Below are positions 24,350 to 34,057 of a stretch of 64,000 nt of DNA, in pieces. The number at the start of each line of letters is the position of its first letter. Within the stretch, counting starts at the first letter, position 1. The position numbers were made by a program, and so were the translations under genes. Below the pieces are notes generated by a model. The model did no database searches, was not told the DNA's origin, and saw only the letters and a list, made by a program, of their open reading frames with translations. The stretch is taken from the NCBI GenBank assembly GCA_016712345.1, contig JADJRH010000001.1, positions 1,302,001 through 1,366,000 on the forward strand. The letters are read 5' to 3'. The stretch is from Polyangiaceae bacterium. Lineage in GTDB: Bacteria > Myxococcota_A > Polyangia > Polyangiales > Polyangiaceae.

Positions 24350-26224
24350 TTATTGAAGCTTGCCTTTTGCGCCGGCAAGAATTGAACTCACAACCGGCCG
24401 ATAAGCGTAATCGGGTGTTGAAGCGTCCGTGATCTGCTCCGCGCAAATCGACCCCACAATCGCCTGGTCACCCAAGTCCTTCATCAGCGCGAGTTGGCGG
24501 AGCCCCGGGTACGCTTTTGCTTTTACCTGAAGCGTGTCCATTCCCGTAGTCGGGTCGGTATCGCAAAGCGGATTGTCATTGGTCGGTTCATAACAATCAC
24601 ACGACGCCTGCGCCAGGTCGGTGCAATCTCGGGCCGTTGGAATGGGCATGACACACGCATATTGAAGGTCATCGTTTTTATCAATCGTCCGCTCAATGCT
24701 GCTCCCCGCCCGAGGTTCAATTGATTCAATCATCAATGGATCCATCGGCGCCACGAGCGAAGCGGGATCGCCCAAAATCATGTCCCACGCATTGATTCCA
24801 TTGGCGTCGGGTTGTGAAAGTTCACCGGCATTTTTAAAGCCCTGCTTCAGATCGATCGGATTTTTTGCAATGTCCTGCCACGGAACGCCCACAACACCGG
24901 CAAACATCACAAGCCCCGGACCGCGCACCGCGGTATTGCCGTCCGTAGGATCCAAATCCGAATAAAGCGGATTGGGCACCACGTTGCCCGAAGCGTCGGT
25001 CACCGTTGTTTGCGTAAAGCCCTGAACATACCGATCGAGCGGATAGAGAAAATCAATCCCAAAGCGGCGCTTTTGGTCAAAACAGCGCAGATTTATATTG
25101 TCGCCGAGTTCATCAAGGACCGCATTGGCGCAGGAGGGATCCGCGGGACAAATCTCATTGCCATTTTCGTCAATCGGTCCCGCCTGCCCACACGAAAAAC
25201 AACATTCATCATTGGGATTTGTAGCGCACACCTGCCTTGCAGGTGGCAAATGGAATGCTGAACCATTCGCTGCTTTTTGCTGCGCTACATAATAATATTG
25301 CCCCTCTTCTTTAATCGAGCAGTCGTTTTCATCACTCAATGAAAGAACGATCAACAGCGAATCGGGACGCAAAAACCGTTTGCGCTGCTCCAACAACGCT
25401 TGATCAACTCCGTTTTTTACAATGGTGCCACTGGCGTCGAGCGAAATGCTCTCATGGGGCGCCGGATCCACCAAAAAGCGATACACACTTTCCAATTGCG
25501 ATTCATAACCGCAACCAATCTGGCCCACACCGAGCACCAAGTTCGCAAAGTTCTGGCCCAGAGTCATCGCATTCGATTCACCCGGCGGGGTTGCCTGACC
25601 AAGCGGATCCCACTTCAAGAAACCAAAACCTTGATAGGTGGGCACCGTTCCGGGGCCGGCCGGATCCAATCGATCCAACAAATGACCCTTATCGTTGTTT
25701 GACTCCTTCCCCGCCCCCGCGGTGCTGCAAGCGTCCGCACCGTGCCCGCCCAAACTCGATGAAATCACCCCAATGTGAATATCGGTGACCGGTTGATATT
25801 GGCGCGCCGAACCGTTCGGACAGGCCTCTGTCGGGCCGGGTTGACTGATGAGCTGTCCACTCGCATCCAGGCAGGGAGGATTGGCCAATCCCGAGAGCAG
25901 ATCGTCCAATGCCAAAGACATGATCTGTTGTTTGTCAGCCATTGAACGCGAGTTATCAACGGCAAAAAGAATGTCCACTTTGGTGGTGCTTGTAATGCCG
26001 CCGCCCCCGGTTCCGCCGCCCGTTCCACCGTCGCCCGCGGTGCCGGCCGTTCCGCCGCCTGTTCCACCGGTTCCGCCGCCGGTAGTCGGCCCACATGCTG
26101 CAGCGAGTAGACCGAGCGAAACAGCGCCGATCAAGGTGGATTTGCGCCCCCAAAGCGAGGTCAAAGCACGTTTTGAAGACAGGTTGTGTACGGTAGAAGC
26201 CCCTGAGCTAACTTTGCTTGTCAT
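24350..26224 (-). CDS. vWA-domain lipoprotein, paralogue 1
   Basis: 624 residues from the ATG at 26224. Lipoprotein signal ends LAAACG near residue 50 after a longer than usual N-terminal basic region, followed by a Gly/Thr-rich linker. A von Willebrand A-like start follows: VDILFAVDNSRSMADKQQ with the DxSxS metal motif. The rest shares long stretches with the next gene, including DIHIGVISSSLGGHGADACSTAG, NDCSIKEEGQYYYVAQQKA, and PDYAYRPVVSS near the end, with many cysteines. The protein is predicted to sit on the outer membrane or in the periplasm. It is 59 bases downstream of its paralogue, so the pair arose by tandem duplication. Confidence 0.85.
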   Translation of the reverse strand: MTSKVSSGASTVHNLSSKRALTSLWGRKSTLIGAVSLGLLAAACGPTTGGGTGGTGGGTAGTAGDGGTGGGTGGGGITSTTKVDILFAVDNSRSMADKQQIMSLALDDLLSGLANPPCLDASGQLISQPGPTEACPNGSARQYQPVTDIHIGVISSSLGGHGADACSTAGAGKESNNDKGHLLDRLDPAGPGTVPTYQGFGFLKWDPLGQATPPGESNAMTLGQNFANLVLGVGQIGCGYESQLESVYRFLVDPAPHESISLDASGTIVKNGVDQALLEQRKRFLRPDSLLIVLSLSDENDCSIKEEGQYYYVAQQKAANGSAFHLPPARQVCATNPNDECCFSCGQAGPIDENGNEICPADPSCANAVLDELGDNINLRCFDQKRRFGIDFLYPLDRYVQGFTQTTVTDASGNVVPNPLYSDLDPTDGNTAVRGPGLVMFAGVVGVPWQDIAKNPIDLKQGFKNAGELSQPDANGINAWDMILGDPASLVAPMDPLMIESIEPRAGSSIERTIDKNDDLQYACVMPIPTARDCTDLAQASCDCYEPTNDNPLCDTDPTTGMDTLQVKAKAYPGLRQLALMKDLGDQAIVGSICAEQITDASTPDYAYRPVVSSILAGAKGKLQ

Positions 26225-26283
26225 GCCCTGTCTGTGGGCGCTCAAACCAACTGGCATCACACAAAATGATAGCCACCGATTTT

Positions 26284-28149
26284 TTATTTGAGACGCAGGC
26301 GCATGCGGTCGAGCAGCGACGCGACAACCGGTCGATACGCGTAGTCGGGAAGGTCGGGATCGTCGAGTTGAGTGGCGCACACCGACCCAATCACCGCGCG
26401 CTCACCCAGGCCCTTGAGCACTGACAAATGACGTAGACCTGGATAGGCCTTGGCCTTCACCTGCAACGTGGGCGCGTTGTTGTCATTGGGATTGGGAGCG
26501 CACAGGGGATTGTCGTTTGTCAGAGAGCAATCACATGCTTCAGTTGCAAGCGAACAATCCCGTGGCATAGGCAACGGCATGATGCACGCGTATTGAAGGT
26601 CATCGCGCTTGGAAATGGTATACTCATGCCCGTTAATGGGGTTCTCATTGCCCGACTTAGGTGGCGTGGTCGGCGTGCCCGTAATGGGGTTTGTACCCTC
26701 CCGCGGCTCGAAGGACTCAAGCATAAACGGGTCGAGCGGCGGCACATTGTTTTGAGGACTGCCCAAGATAATATCCCAAACGGTATTGCCCTCAGAATTG
26801 GGCTGGGTAAGCTCTCCCGCCGTCTTAAAGCCTTGTTTGAGATCCGCCGGATTTTTTGCAATGTCCTGCCACGGAACTCCCACCACCCCGGCAAACAATA
26901 CGAGACTCGCAGTGCGAATCGTGGTGATGTCGTCCTGGGGATTGAGGTCTGAAAAAATGGGATTGGGAACGACTTCGCCGTTGCGATCTGTAACGGACGA
27001 GTTTGTCAATGCCCCCACATACCGTTCAATTGGATATAGGAAATCAATACCAAAGCGACGTTTTTGGTCAAAACAGCGAAGATTGATATCATCGGTCAGA
27101 TCCGAGTGATAATTAACGTTTCCGTTATTATCCAAACAGCTCGGGTCGGCGCTGCAAATTGGATCGCCGTTTTCATCCACGGGGCTTTCCTGACCACACG
27201 AAATACAGCACGGATCATTGGGGTTTGTCTGGCAAATGGCGCGCGCTTTGGGCAGGTGGAAAGCCGATCCATTCCCTGCCTTTTGCTGAGCCACGTAATA
27301 ATATTGCCCCTCCTCGCGAATGGAGCAGTCATTTTCATCGGTCATTAAAAACACAACAAGGAGTGAGTCGGGACGCAAAAAAGCGCGGCGCTGCTCCAAG
27401 AGCACCGTGTCAGTCCCCTGCCAAACAACTTGACTTGTGTTGTCTACGGCCACCGTTGCGGGCGGATTTGGCTCCACCAAAAATCGATACCAACTTTCAA
27501 GCTGAGCTTCATAGCCGCAGCCTATTTGGCCTACTCCAAGCACCATATCCTTAAACCGGCTTGCCAGGTTCCCTTCGTCGGCTTCTCCCGGGGGTGTTAA
27601 TGCCGCCGTTGGATCCCACGCTAAAAAGCCCAGATCTTGATAAGTCGCAATGGGGGCAAGCGTTGTGGGATCTTCACGTGCAAGCAATCGCGCCCGGTCG
27701 TTGTTTGAAGCTTTTCCCGTACCCGCCGTGCTGCAAGCATCGGCGCCGTGACCTCCCAAACTCGACGACACAATACCGATATGAATGTCATTCACCGGTT
27801 GAAACTGCCGACTTGTCCCATCGGGACAAGGCATGAGCCCGCCGGGCTGAGACACATAGTTACCGTTTGAGTCGAGGCACGGTGGATTGGCCAAATTGGA
27901 TATCAGGTCATCCAAGGCAAGCACCAATGTTTGTTGCTTGTCGGCCATAGAACGCGAGTTATCGATCGCGAATAACAAATCTACCCGTTCTGCCTTTTGC
28001 TCGGGCAACCCGCCACCGGTTCCACCACCGCCCGCTGAAGTTGTGGCTCCCGCGCCTCCCGTACCGCTGCTCCCCGACAAAGTCGTGACGTTTTTGCAAG
28101 CAACCAAAGCCGAAACGGCCAATAAACAGAGAGGAGCTACTAAACGCAT
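26284..28149 (-). CDS. vWA-domain lipoprotein, paralogue 2
   Basis: 621 residues from the ATG at 28149, which directly begins the signal MRLVAPLCLLAVSALVAC; an ATG six codons upstream (28167) is an alternative. It has a Gly/Ala/Thr linker, the vWA metal motif DLLFAIDNSRSMADKQQ, and the same cysteine-rich body as the downstream paralogue, plus an extra insert near TNPITGTPTTPPKSG. Function is unknown; vWA domains commonly mediate metal-dependent protein contacts. Confidence 0.85.
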   Translation of the reverse strand: MRLVAPLCLLAVSALVACKNVTTLSGSSGTGGAGATTSAGGGGTGGGLPEQKAERVDLLFAIDNSRSMADKQQTLVLALDDLISNLANPPCLDSNGNYVSQPGGLMPCPDGTSRQFQPVNDIHIGIVSSSLGGHGADACSTAGTGKASNNDRARLLAREDPTTLAPIATYQDLGFLAWDPTAALTPPGEADEGNLASRFKDMVLGVGQIGCGYEAQLESWYRFLVEPNPPATVAVDNTSQVVWQGTDTVLLEQRRAFLRPDSLLVVFLMTDENDCSIREEGQYYYVAQQKAGNGSAFHLPKARAICQTNPNDPCCISCGQESPVDENGDPICSADPSCLDNNGNVNYHSDLTDDINLRCFDQKRRFGIDFLYPIERYVGALTNSSVTDRNGEVVPNPIFSDLNPQDDITTIRTASLVLFAGVVGVPWQDIAKNPADLKQGFKTAGELTQPNSEGNTVWDIILGSPQNNVPPLDPFMLESFEPREGTNPITGTPTTPPKSGNENPINGHEYTISKRDDLQYACIMPLPMPRDCSLATEACDCSLTNDNPLCAPNPNDNNAPTLQVKAKAYPGLRHLSVLKGLGERAVIGSVCATQLDDPDLPDYAYRPVVASLLDRMRLRLK

Positions 28150-28223
28150 AACGATATGTGGCGCCATCGTAGCGCCCGCATCACCCCAAAACTATAACCG
28201 CCGCTTTTCTAAGTGAAACGAAT

Positions 28224-29126
28224 TTAGTGCTGGATCACGAACGCTTGGAGGCGCGCCGAATGGGGGCTTGTGGGGTGCGCTTTGATAAATGCCGCGGCCC
28301 GAACCGACGCGGCCTCGCGGGAGCCGCTCTTGGCGAGAGCCTCAATCATTAATGCTTCACGCTCTTGGCCCAATACGCCGTCGGGGAACTTTTGACCGGC
28401 TTGCATTAGAATTTGCATTGCCCGCGCGGGATCCCCCGAGCGCAATGCTCCCCGCGCCTGGCCGACAAGCTCGTTTTCTTCACGCAATCGACTCGCCCTT
28501 TCTTCAGGGCTGCCGGGAACGAAAGAGCTTGACCCAACCGTTGAATCACCGGAAGGCTGGAATACTGGCTGTGCAGAGGCGCTGTCCGCAGGAGGCGCGG
28601 TGCCCACCGGAGCGGAAACGGATTGAGACGGTGCCGGCGCACTGCCACCCGCGGAGACGGGAGCCTCGGACGTTTTGGGCGACTCCGTTTTGGGCTTTGA
28701 AGTGGCAACCGGCGCAACCGAAGAAGGCTTGTTGTGTGCCGCCTTTGGATCAGCCTGTTGTTCGCCCTGCGAAACAACCGGAGGCGAAGCGGGCTCCAAA
28801 ACGCTGTATCCGGTCACCGCGATCACCCCGCCAAAAGCGCCGATCAAAATGGCCTTTATCAAGCCGGAAGATGCCGCACCCGCCGCCGTTGTGGACGCCC
28901 CCGTCCCGGTGACGGCGCTCGTGCCTGCGGTGGTTCCCGTTGTTGCCGACGCACCGGCCCCCGAGCCAACTCCCGCCCCACCGGCCGCGATCTGAGCGCT
29001 CAAGGCGAGCCAAACACCGCGCTCCGCGCCCTCCGGCGGATCCATATCGCGACCCGCGCGCAAGACATCACGAACCGCGTTTGCCGCGTCGCCTGAGTCT
29101 TCCAGCCATCGTTTGGGAAGTGTCAT
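28224..29126 (-). CDS. Membrane anti-sigma-factor-like protein with TPR-like C-terminus
   Basis: 300 residues. Two ATGs are possible, 29132 and 29126; GGAGG lies at the end of the upstream sigma gene with six bases to the second, so 29126 is used. A short N-terminal cytoplasmic part (residues 1-50) is followed by a Gly/Thr/Ala-rich linker, one transmembrane helix (about 86-106, LIKAILIGAFGGVIAVTGY), a long Pro/Ser-rich periplasmic stretch and two TPR-like helix pairs at the end (ELVGQARGALRSGDPARAMQILMQAGQKFPDG). Overlap with the ECF sigma gene supports an anti-sigma role. There is no zinc-binding HxxxCxxC motif in the N-terminal part. Confidence 0.75.
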   Translation of the reverse strand: MTLPKRWLEDSGDAANAVRDVLRAGRDMDPPEGAERGVWLALSAQIAAGGAGVGSGAGASATTGTTAGTSAVTGTGASTTAAGAASSGLIKAILIGAFGGVIAVTGYSVLEPASPPVVSQGEQQADPKAAHNKPSSVAPVATSKPKTESPKTSEAPVSAGGSAPAPSQSVSAPVGTAPPADSASAQPVFQPSGDSTVGSSSFVPGSPEERASRLREENELVGQARGALRSGDPARAMQILMQAGQKFPDGVLGQEREALMIEALAKSGSREAASVRAAAFIKAHPTSPHSARLQAFVIQH

Positions 29127-29128
29127 TG

Positions 29129-29671
29129 TCATCCTCCCGCCGGGGCCGAGCGGAAGCGCTCACGAGCTTTGAGACGCTTGAGGTTACGCTCAAACGCCTC
29201 ACGAGCGAGACGCAATCGTGAGTGCACCGTGCCAATTGGAATGTCGAGTAGCTCGGCAATGCCATCGCCGCCCATTCCATCCAGTTCGTACAGCGTGAAC
29301 ACGGCACGCTGCTCGATTGGCAGCTCATCAAGCAATGCTTCCAAAAGCTGCATCCCTTGGCGCCGCTCGGCGTCGGCGGCCACGTCGACTCTTTCGTCCG
29401 CAGTTTCTTCGAGATGCACTTCTTCATCGGAACGCCTGCGATTGTGGGCGAGGCGTTTTCGATCGCGCGCGACACGCATGCAGATTCCGTAAAGCCACGT
29501 GGTCATTTTCGACCGACCTTCAAATTCACCGAGGCGCCGATGAACCACCAAAAACACGTCCTGCGTTGCGTCGGACGCATCACTTTCGGGCACGCCGAGC
29601 CTTCGGAGCGACCGCCACACGAAGCGGAAATGCTCGCGATAAACCTGCTCAAATGAGTCGGCTTCGGGCAT
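29129..29671 (-). CDS. ECF-type RNA polymerase sigma factor
   Basis: 180 residues from the ATG at 29671; a GTG at 29707 would add 12 residues. Sigma region 2 is FEQVYREHFRFVWRSLRRLG...DASDATQDVFLVVHRRLGEFEGRSKMTTWLYGI, region 4 is LLDELPIEQRAVFTLYELDGMGGDGIAELLDIPIGTVHSRLRLAREAFERNLKRL. It overlaps the anti-sigma gene and follows an exported-protein gene by about 50 bases, so the three form one operon. It likely directs transcription of its own operon in response to an envelope signal. Confidence 0.93.
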   Translation of the reverse strand: MPEADSFEQVYREHFRFVWRSLRRLGVPESDASDATQDVFLVVHRRLGEFEGRSKMTTWLYGICMRVARDRKRLAHNRRRSDEEVHLEETADERVDVAADAERRQGMQLLEALLDELPIEQRAVFTLYELDGMGGDGIAELLDIPIGTVHSRLRLAREAFERNLKRLKARERFRSAPAGG

Positions 29672-29720
29672 GGCAGAGTTGGGTTCACCGCTCGTGAGTG
29701 GCGACACGTTGTCGTCCGCA

Positions 29721-30716
29721 TCAAAAGATTTTTACGGACGCGCCGGTTCCTACCACAAACCCAACGAGCGGCGGGTCAAAGGCCGTCCCAACGTCTCTGA
29801 TCGCAAACGCTTCTTGGGGCACGTTCAAGAATACACTCAGACGCGTGGACCAATAGAGCGGCCCCACAACAGGAATGTCGAGCAAACCGGTGAGGCCAAA
29901 CGATGTGTACGGTCGCACCACTTCTTCTGTGCCGCCTGAGTACCCAATGGCCTTGGCGCGCAGGGCGCCCGCGTTGAATTGCGCGCAACCACCGAGCCTT
30001 GCCGAGCCCAAAAAGCTCCACGTGCTCGCGCAGCCCGCGATCTGACCGTACATGAGCTGCAACTCCAAGCGACCATCGCCGAGCGGAAAGTCTTGAGCCG
30101 GCATCCAGGTAAACCCCGCCAGCACCGAAAAAGGTCCGATCAAGCGCAGGTCGTTCACCAAAATCAACGTTGGAACAATCGCGCCCGAAAGCCCCGATGA
30201 GAGCCCAAACGAAGGCGAAATCAACAAGCGTGGCCCCACACTTTGTGCTTGGTCAATCGGCGGCGGAACGTAAATCCGCACGGGCGGAGAAGGTGTCGCT
30301 GTGCCGGACGGCGGAGTGATCGGATCGGGTTCGTCGGAGTCGACCAAGATCGCCAACGTCAGCGCGAGCGCATCTGACAAGTTCTCGCACGACGGCCCCG
30401 GATCCGAGATCTGACGGCTTTTTCCGCTCGCCAAAACAATCGCTGTGTACCCATCGGCACTGTGCAAAATCTGAACTTCAAACGCGCCTTGTGTTGCCGA
30501 ACCTTCAGCGGCTTTCAGCGCTCGCCTCCCCGTGAGCAGCATCACGCGATCGGCAAGCGTCGATGCATCCACGCAGTCTTCGGCACCCGGAGCGCGCAGC
30601 ACCACCATCGGCAGCGGTTCGGCCGCATCGGCCGTATTCAGCGTTCCCAACGCGCACACACACGCCACCGTCGCGGCAAAGCACGAAGCGGTATTGCGCG
30701 GGCACCTCGCGGGCAT
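29721..30716 (-). CDS. Exported protein of unknown function upstream of the ECF sigma gene
   Basis: 331 residues with a signal peptide (to about TADAAE, residue 32). The first half has GAEDCVDASTLADRVMLLTGR, and SDPGPSCENLSDALALTLAILVD; a Pro-rich linker follows, and the second half consists of alternating strands typical of a small outer-membrane barrel, ending in Phe (GASVKIF). It heads the sigma/anti-sigma operon and could be the surface partner of that signalling unit. No family recognised. Confidence 0.7.
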   Translation of the reverse strand: MPARCPRNTASCFAATVACVCALGTLNTADAAEPLPMVVLRAPGAEDCVDASTLADRVMLLTGRRALKAAEGSATQGAFEVQILHSADGYTAIVLASGKSRQISDPGPSCENLSDALALTLAILVDSDEPDPITPPSGTATPSPPVRIYVPPPIDQAQSVGPRLLISPSFGLSSGLSGAIVPTLILVNDLRLIGPFSVLAGFTWMPAQDFPLGDGRLELQLMYGQIAGCASTWSFLGSARLGGCAQFNAGALRAKAIGYSGGTEEVVRPYTSFGLTGLLDIPVVGPLYWSTRLSVFLNVPQEAFAIRDVGTAFDPPLVGFVVGTGASVKIF

Positions 30717-30737
30717 GTTGCGGGATTAAGGCATTGT

Positions 30738-30749
30738 CCCTCGCGAGGG
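30738..30749. promoter_or_regulatory. Palindrome in a divergent promoter region, possible operator
   Basis: CCCTCGCGAGGG lies 22 bases ahead of the exported-protein/ECF operon and 80 bases ahead of the divergent lipoprotein gene. A 12-bp perfect palindrome between divergent starts suggests a protein-binding site; no regulator is identified. Confidence 0.35.
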
Positions 30750-30828
30750 GAAGCCCCAAAGAACACGGCGGTCCCCCTAAGCAACGAAAACCCCTTGTTC
30801 CCAAGCTCCTGTGGTAGTCTGCGCCGCC

Positions 30829-31413
30829 ATGAAACTTCGAAGGTTGTGGGCCCTCGCATGTGCAACGGGCCTGGTCTTGACGTTGCCGGTGGTCGCCGGA
30901 TGCGGCCCTTCCAATTCCGACGCAAAGTCCGCCAACGTCCAGGCGGGTGACTTGCCCGAAGGCGCCGAGTGGAACGGTGTGTACTTCAGCGAACTCTACG
31001 GGTACCTGCACCTCGTTCAAGACGGCAACGCGATCAGCGGAAAGTGGCTTCGTCCGCACAAAGATCGCTGGGGTGAGGTCAACGGGCAAGTCACCGGCGA
31101 CTTGATGAAGTTTGAATGGAAAGAACACACCGTCGGCCTTGTCGGCCCCAACGCCACCAAAACCGGCCGCGGATATTTCAAATACAAGCGCCCTCAAGGC
31201 GACAACGTCGATGATCAAATCGTCGGTGAAATCGGCCGCGGCGCCGATGAAGTCGGCGATCCGTGGGACGCTATTAAACAGCGCAACGTAAAACCCGACC
31301 TCGGATCCATCGGCGGCGACAGCACCGGCAACCTCGGCGGCGGTGACTGGGACGGCGAAAACAAAGAAAAAGGCGAGCCTGAAAGCCCGCAACCGCCGCC
31401 TCCTCCCCAATAG
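30829..31413 (+). CDS. Lipoprotein of unknown function
   Basis: 194 residues from the ATG at 30829. The signal MKLRRLWALACATGLVL ends LPVVAGC. The mature part has a small beta domain (WNGVYFSELYGYLHLVQDGNAISGKW ... WGEVNGQVTGDLMKFEWKEH) with lipocalin-like strand order, then a low-complexity Gly/Asp/Pro tail. Function unknown. Confidence 0.72.
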   Translation: MKLRRLWALACATGLVLTLPVVAGCGPSNSDAKSANVQAGDLPEGAEWNGVYFSELYGYLHLVQDGNAISGKWLRPHKDRWGEVNGQVTGDLMKFEWKEHTVGLVGPNATKTGRGYFKYKRPQGDNVDDQIVGEIGRGADEVGDPWDAIKQRNVKPDLGSIGGDSTGNLGGGDWDGENKEKGEPESPQPPPPPQ

Positions 31414-31509
31414 AACGCGCGCTTTTTGTCGCGGCCCGGAAATGTGTACACATCACTTCCGGGCCGCGCCGCCTTCACCGTGTCTCGGGCAACCAGTGAG
31501 CAAGTTCGA

Positions 31510-33021
31510 ATGAGCAAGAGTCAGGTTCAACCGCAGGGCATCAAGTTTCGCGAACCCCCTATTTTTGAGCGCGGGGCAGCCGGCCGATCCGGCGCTTCGT
31601 TGCCCGCACTCGACGTGCCCGAGGTCGATCCCAAGACCACATTCGGCGCGCTCGCCCGCGGTGCCGAAGCCGAACTTCCCGAGGTCAGCGAGCCCGAGGC
31701 GTACCGTCACTTTCTGCGGCTCTCGCAGTGGAACTACTGCATCGATTCCCAGTTTTTTCCGCTGGGATCGTGCACCATGAAATACAACCCCAAGATCAAC
31801 GAGTGGGCTGCGCGGCTTCCCGGATTTTTAAATCTGCACCCGCAAACGCCCGACGAGCTTGCGCAGGGCACGCTCGAAATCATGTGGCATCTGGAGCACG
31901 CGCTTTGCCAAGTGAGCGGCATGGACGACTGCTCGCTTCAGCCTTCCGCCGGCGCGCAGGGTGAACTCGTGGGCCTCATGATGATGCGCGCGTACCACGC
32001 ATCCAAAGGGCGCAATCCCCTCAAAGTGTTCATCCCCGAGAGCGCTCACGGCACCAACCCTGCAAGCTGCGCGCTCAACGGGCTCGTCGCCGTGAAGCTC
32101 GATCGAACGGAAGACGGCATCACGCACCCTGAACAACTTCTCGCGGCCATCGAGCGCGAAAGTGGAGACGACATCTGCGGGTTGATGATGACCAACCCCA
32201 ACACGCTCGGCGTCTACGAGTCGCACCTTCCGCAGATCGTCAAATTGATCCACGACAAGGGCGGCCTCGTTTACGGCGACGGCGCCAACACAAACGCCAT
32301 CATGGGGTACGCACGCCACGGCGACGTTGGAATGGATGTGATTCACATCAATCTCCACAAAACGTTCACCACGCCGCACGGCGGCGGCGGTCCCGGCTCA
32401 GGCCCGGTGTGCTTCAAAAAACACCTCATTCCGTTTCAGCCCGCTCCCAAAGTCACCCGGGGTGACAACGGCCGCTATTTCCTCGATCGCAACCGCCCCG
32501 AGTCCATCGGCCGAGTGCGCGCTTTCCAGGGCAACTTCGGCATGTTCATCCGTGCGTACACATACATTCGCGAAATGGGCGGCGAAGGGCTCAAACTTGC
32601 GAGCGCGCTCGCCGTTCTCAACGCGCGATATCTGTGGTGGCGCCTCAAAGATCACTACGCTGCGCCGGTCGAGCAGCCCTGCATGCACGAAGTCATTCTG
32701 TCCGATGTTGAAATCGAAAAGGCCACCGGCGTCAAAACGCTCGACATCGCAAAGCGCCTTCTCGACTACGGCTTCCACGCGCCCACTGTGTACTTTCCGC
32801 TCGTTGTTCCCGGCGCCCTCATGATCGAGCCAACCGAGACAGAAACCAAAGAAACGCTCGACGAGTTTGCCGACGCGATGATTGAAATTCTGCGCGAAGC
32901 AAAAGAACAACCCGAACTTGTCAAAGGCGCGCCGCATCGAACATTCGTCGGCCGCATGGACGAAGCGCGCGCAGCCCGACAGCCGCGCCTCCGCTGGTCC
33001 AAAGAAAGCGCCGCCAAGTAG
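31510..33021 (+). CDS. gcvPB: Glycine dehydrogenase (decarboxylating) subunit 2
   Basis: 503 residues from the ATG at 31510. It is the PLP-carrying half of the two-subunit P protein of the glycine cleavage system, which decarboxylates glycine onto the lipoyl arm of H protein. Motifs: LGSCTMKYNP, PSAGAQGE, PESAHGTNPASC, the lysine in HINLHKTFTTPHGGGGPGSG, and PTETETKETLDEF near the end. Genes for the other P half, T and H proteins are not in this window. The stop overlaps the GTG start of the following exported protein (TAGTG). Confidence 0.95.
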   Translation: MSKSQVQPQGIKFREPPIFERGAAGRSGASLPALDVPEVDPKTTFGALARGAEAELPEVSEPEAYRHFLRLSQWNYCIDSQFFPLGSCTMKYNPKINEWAARLPGFLNLHPQTPDELAQGTLEIMWHLEHALCQVSGMDDCSLQPSAGAQGELVGLMMMRAYHASKGRNPLKVFIPESAHGTNPASCALNGLVAVKLDRTEDGITHPEQLLAAIERESGDDICGLMMTNPNTLGVYESHLPQIVKLIHDKGGLVYGDGANTNAIMGYARHGDVGMDVIHINLHKTFTTPHGGGGPGSGPVCFKKHLIPFQPAPKVTRGDNGRYFLDRNRPESIGRVRAFQGNFGMFIRAYTYIREMGGEGLKLASALAVLNARYLWWRLKDHYAAPVEQPCMHEVILSDVEIEKATGVKTLDIAKRLLDYGFHAPTVYFPLVVPGALMIEPTETETKETLDEFADAMIEILREAKEQPELVKGAPHRTFVGRMDEARAARQPRLRWSKESAAK

Positions 33022-34043
33022 TGCGCGCTGTGTGTACACGTTCTTCGCTCAAACGAATTGTGTACACATCAACGGCGTTCGCCTTTGCGCTTTCGCTCTC
33101 CACAGCGGCTTCGGCCTATCCGTCATCGGTCATCTACGCGCCAAGCGGTGAAGCACTGCCGTTCGGAAGTTTTGCGCTGGGCGCCTACGCGGGCGTCGGG
33201 CTCGCACCTGAAGTTGCATTTGGAAGCGGGTGGGGCGGCCTCAACATCGGCGTCATACCGTCCGTTGACATCGCCGACACACCCGCCGGAAAAATCGCTT
33301 TTGCGGGCGCAGAGGTCGGGTTTGACGTGTTCGGCCCCGATGAAGTGGGCGAACCCCGTTTCGTCCTCAACGCCAAAGTGCAGCTCCTCAAAGACACAAC
33401 GTTCATTCCCGCGATCGCTATCGGGTTCTTTCAGATTTCGCCCGATCCTGGCAAAAGCGCCATGCTTGGCTACTTTTCGCTTTCCAAGAGCATCACCATT
33501 CGCGACATCGAGTTTGGTCAGTTCACGTTTGGCATGATGCGCAGTTTTGCCGGCTCATCGCTCATTGCACCGCAGTGTTTCGTTTCCGGCGCGCCCGCCT
33601 GCCTCTTTCGCGGTGCCGCACCGTTTGAAGATCAAAACGGAGCTTTCCTCGCCGGCTATCTCTCGCCTTGGTTCGGTCCGGTTGGTTTTTCAATCGACCA
33701 TGTCGGCGGCACATCGGCCGTTTCAAGCACCAACCTCGCTGTGAACTTTCGCTTCTGGCAAGACGACGCGGGCGGCTTCGCGTTTGTCGGCCTCGGCGGG
33801 TTTATCTCCAACGACAGGCGCGATTCACCCCCCGGCCCCGGCGCCACCGACGGGGTGTTTGTCCAAGCTGCACTCATCAGCAGTTTGGCCGGCCTTTTTG
33901 GTTGGGATCCCACAAGTGAATGGTCAAAAGATCCTCGCAAACCCCGTTCACGCCGAGGTCGTCGCGACGTTGAAGACCCTCTCGACGCGCCCGAACTCAA
34001 ACCGCCTGAAGGTACACCCAACCCTTCCGAGCCCAAGAAGTAG
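33021..34043 (+). CDS. Exported outer-membrane-like protein of unknown function
   Basis: 340 residues, GTG at 33021 overlapping the gcvPB stop by one base. The first codons contain two GTGTACAC words, so the motif is translated here. A signal peptide ends SLSTAASAYP (about residue 32). The mature part has many short amphipathic strands and Gly/Phe-rich turns (GSFALGAYAGVGLAPEVAFGSGWGGLNIGV), and ends in a basic Pro-rich tail after GWDPTSEWSKDP. A beta-barrel is inferred. No family recognised. Confidence 0.7.
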   Translation: MRAVCTRSSLKRIVYTSTAFAFALSLSTAASAYPSSVIYAPSGEALPFGSFALGAYAGVGLAPEVAFGSGWGGLNIGVIPSVDIADTPAGKIAFAGAEVGFDVFGPDEVGEPRFVLNAKVQLLKDTTFIPAIAIGFFQISPDPGKSAMLGYFSLSKSITIRDIEFGQFTFGMMRSFAGSSLIAPQCFVSGAPACLFRGAAPFEDQNGAFLAGYLSPWFGPVGFSIDHVGGTSAVSSTNLAVNFRFWQDDAGGFAFVGLGGFISNDRRDSPPGPGATDGVFVQAALISSLAGLFGWDPTSEWSKDPRKPRSRRGRRDVEDPLDAPELKPPEGTPNPSEPKK

Positions 34044-34057
34044 AAGCCGTTCTTAAT

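Noticed and set aside
30505..31410. 301-residue minus-strand open frame
   Set aside because: It covers a divergent promoter region and is antisense to a lipoprotein with signal peptide.
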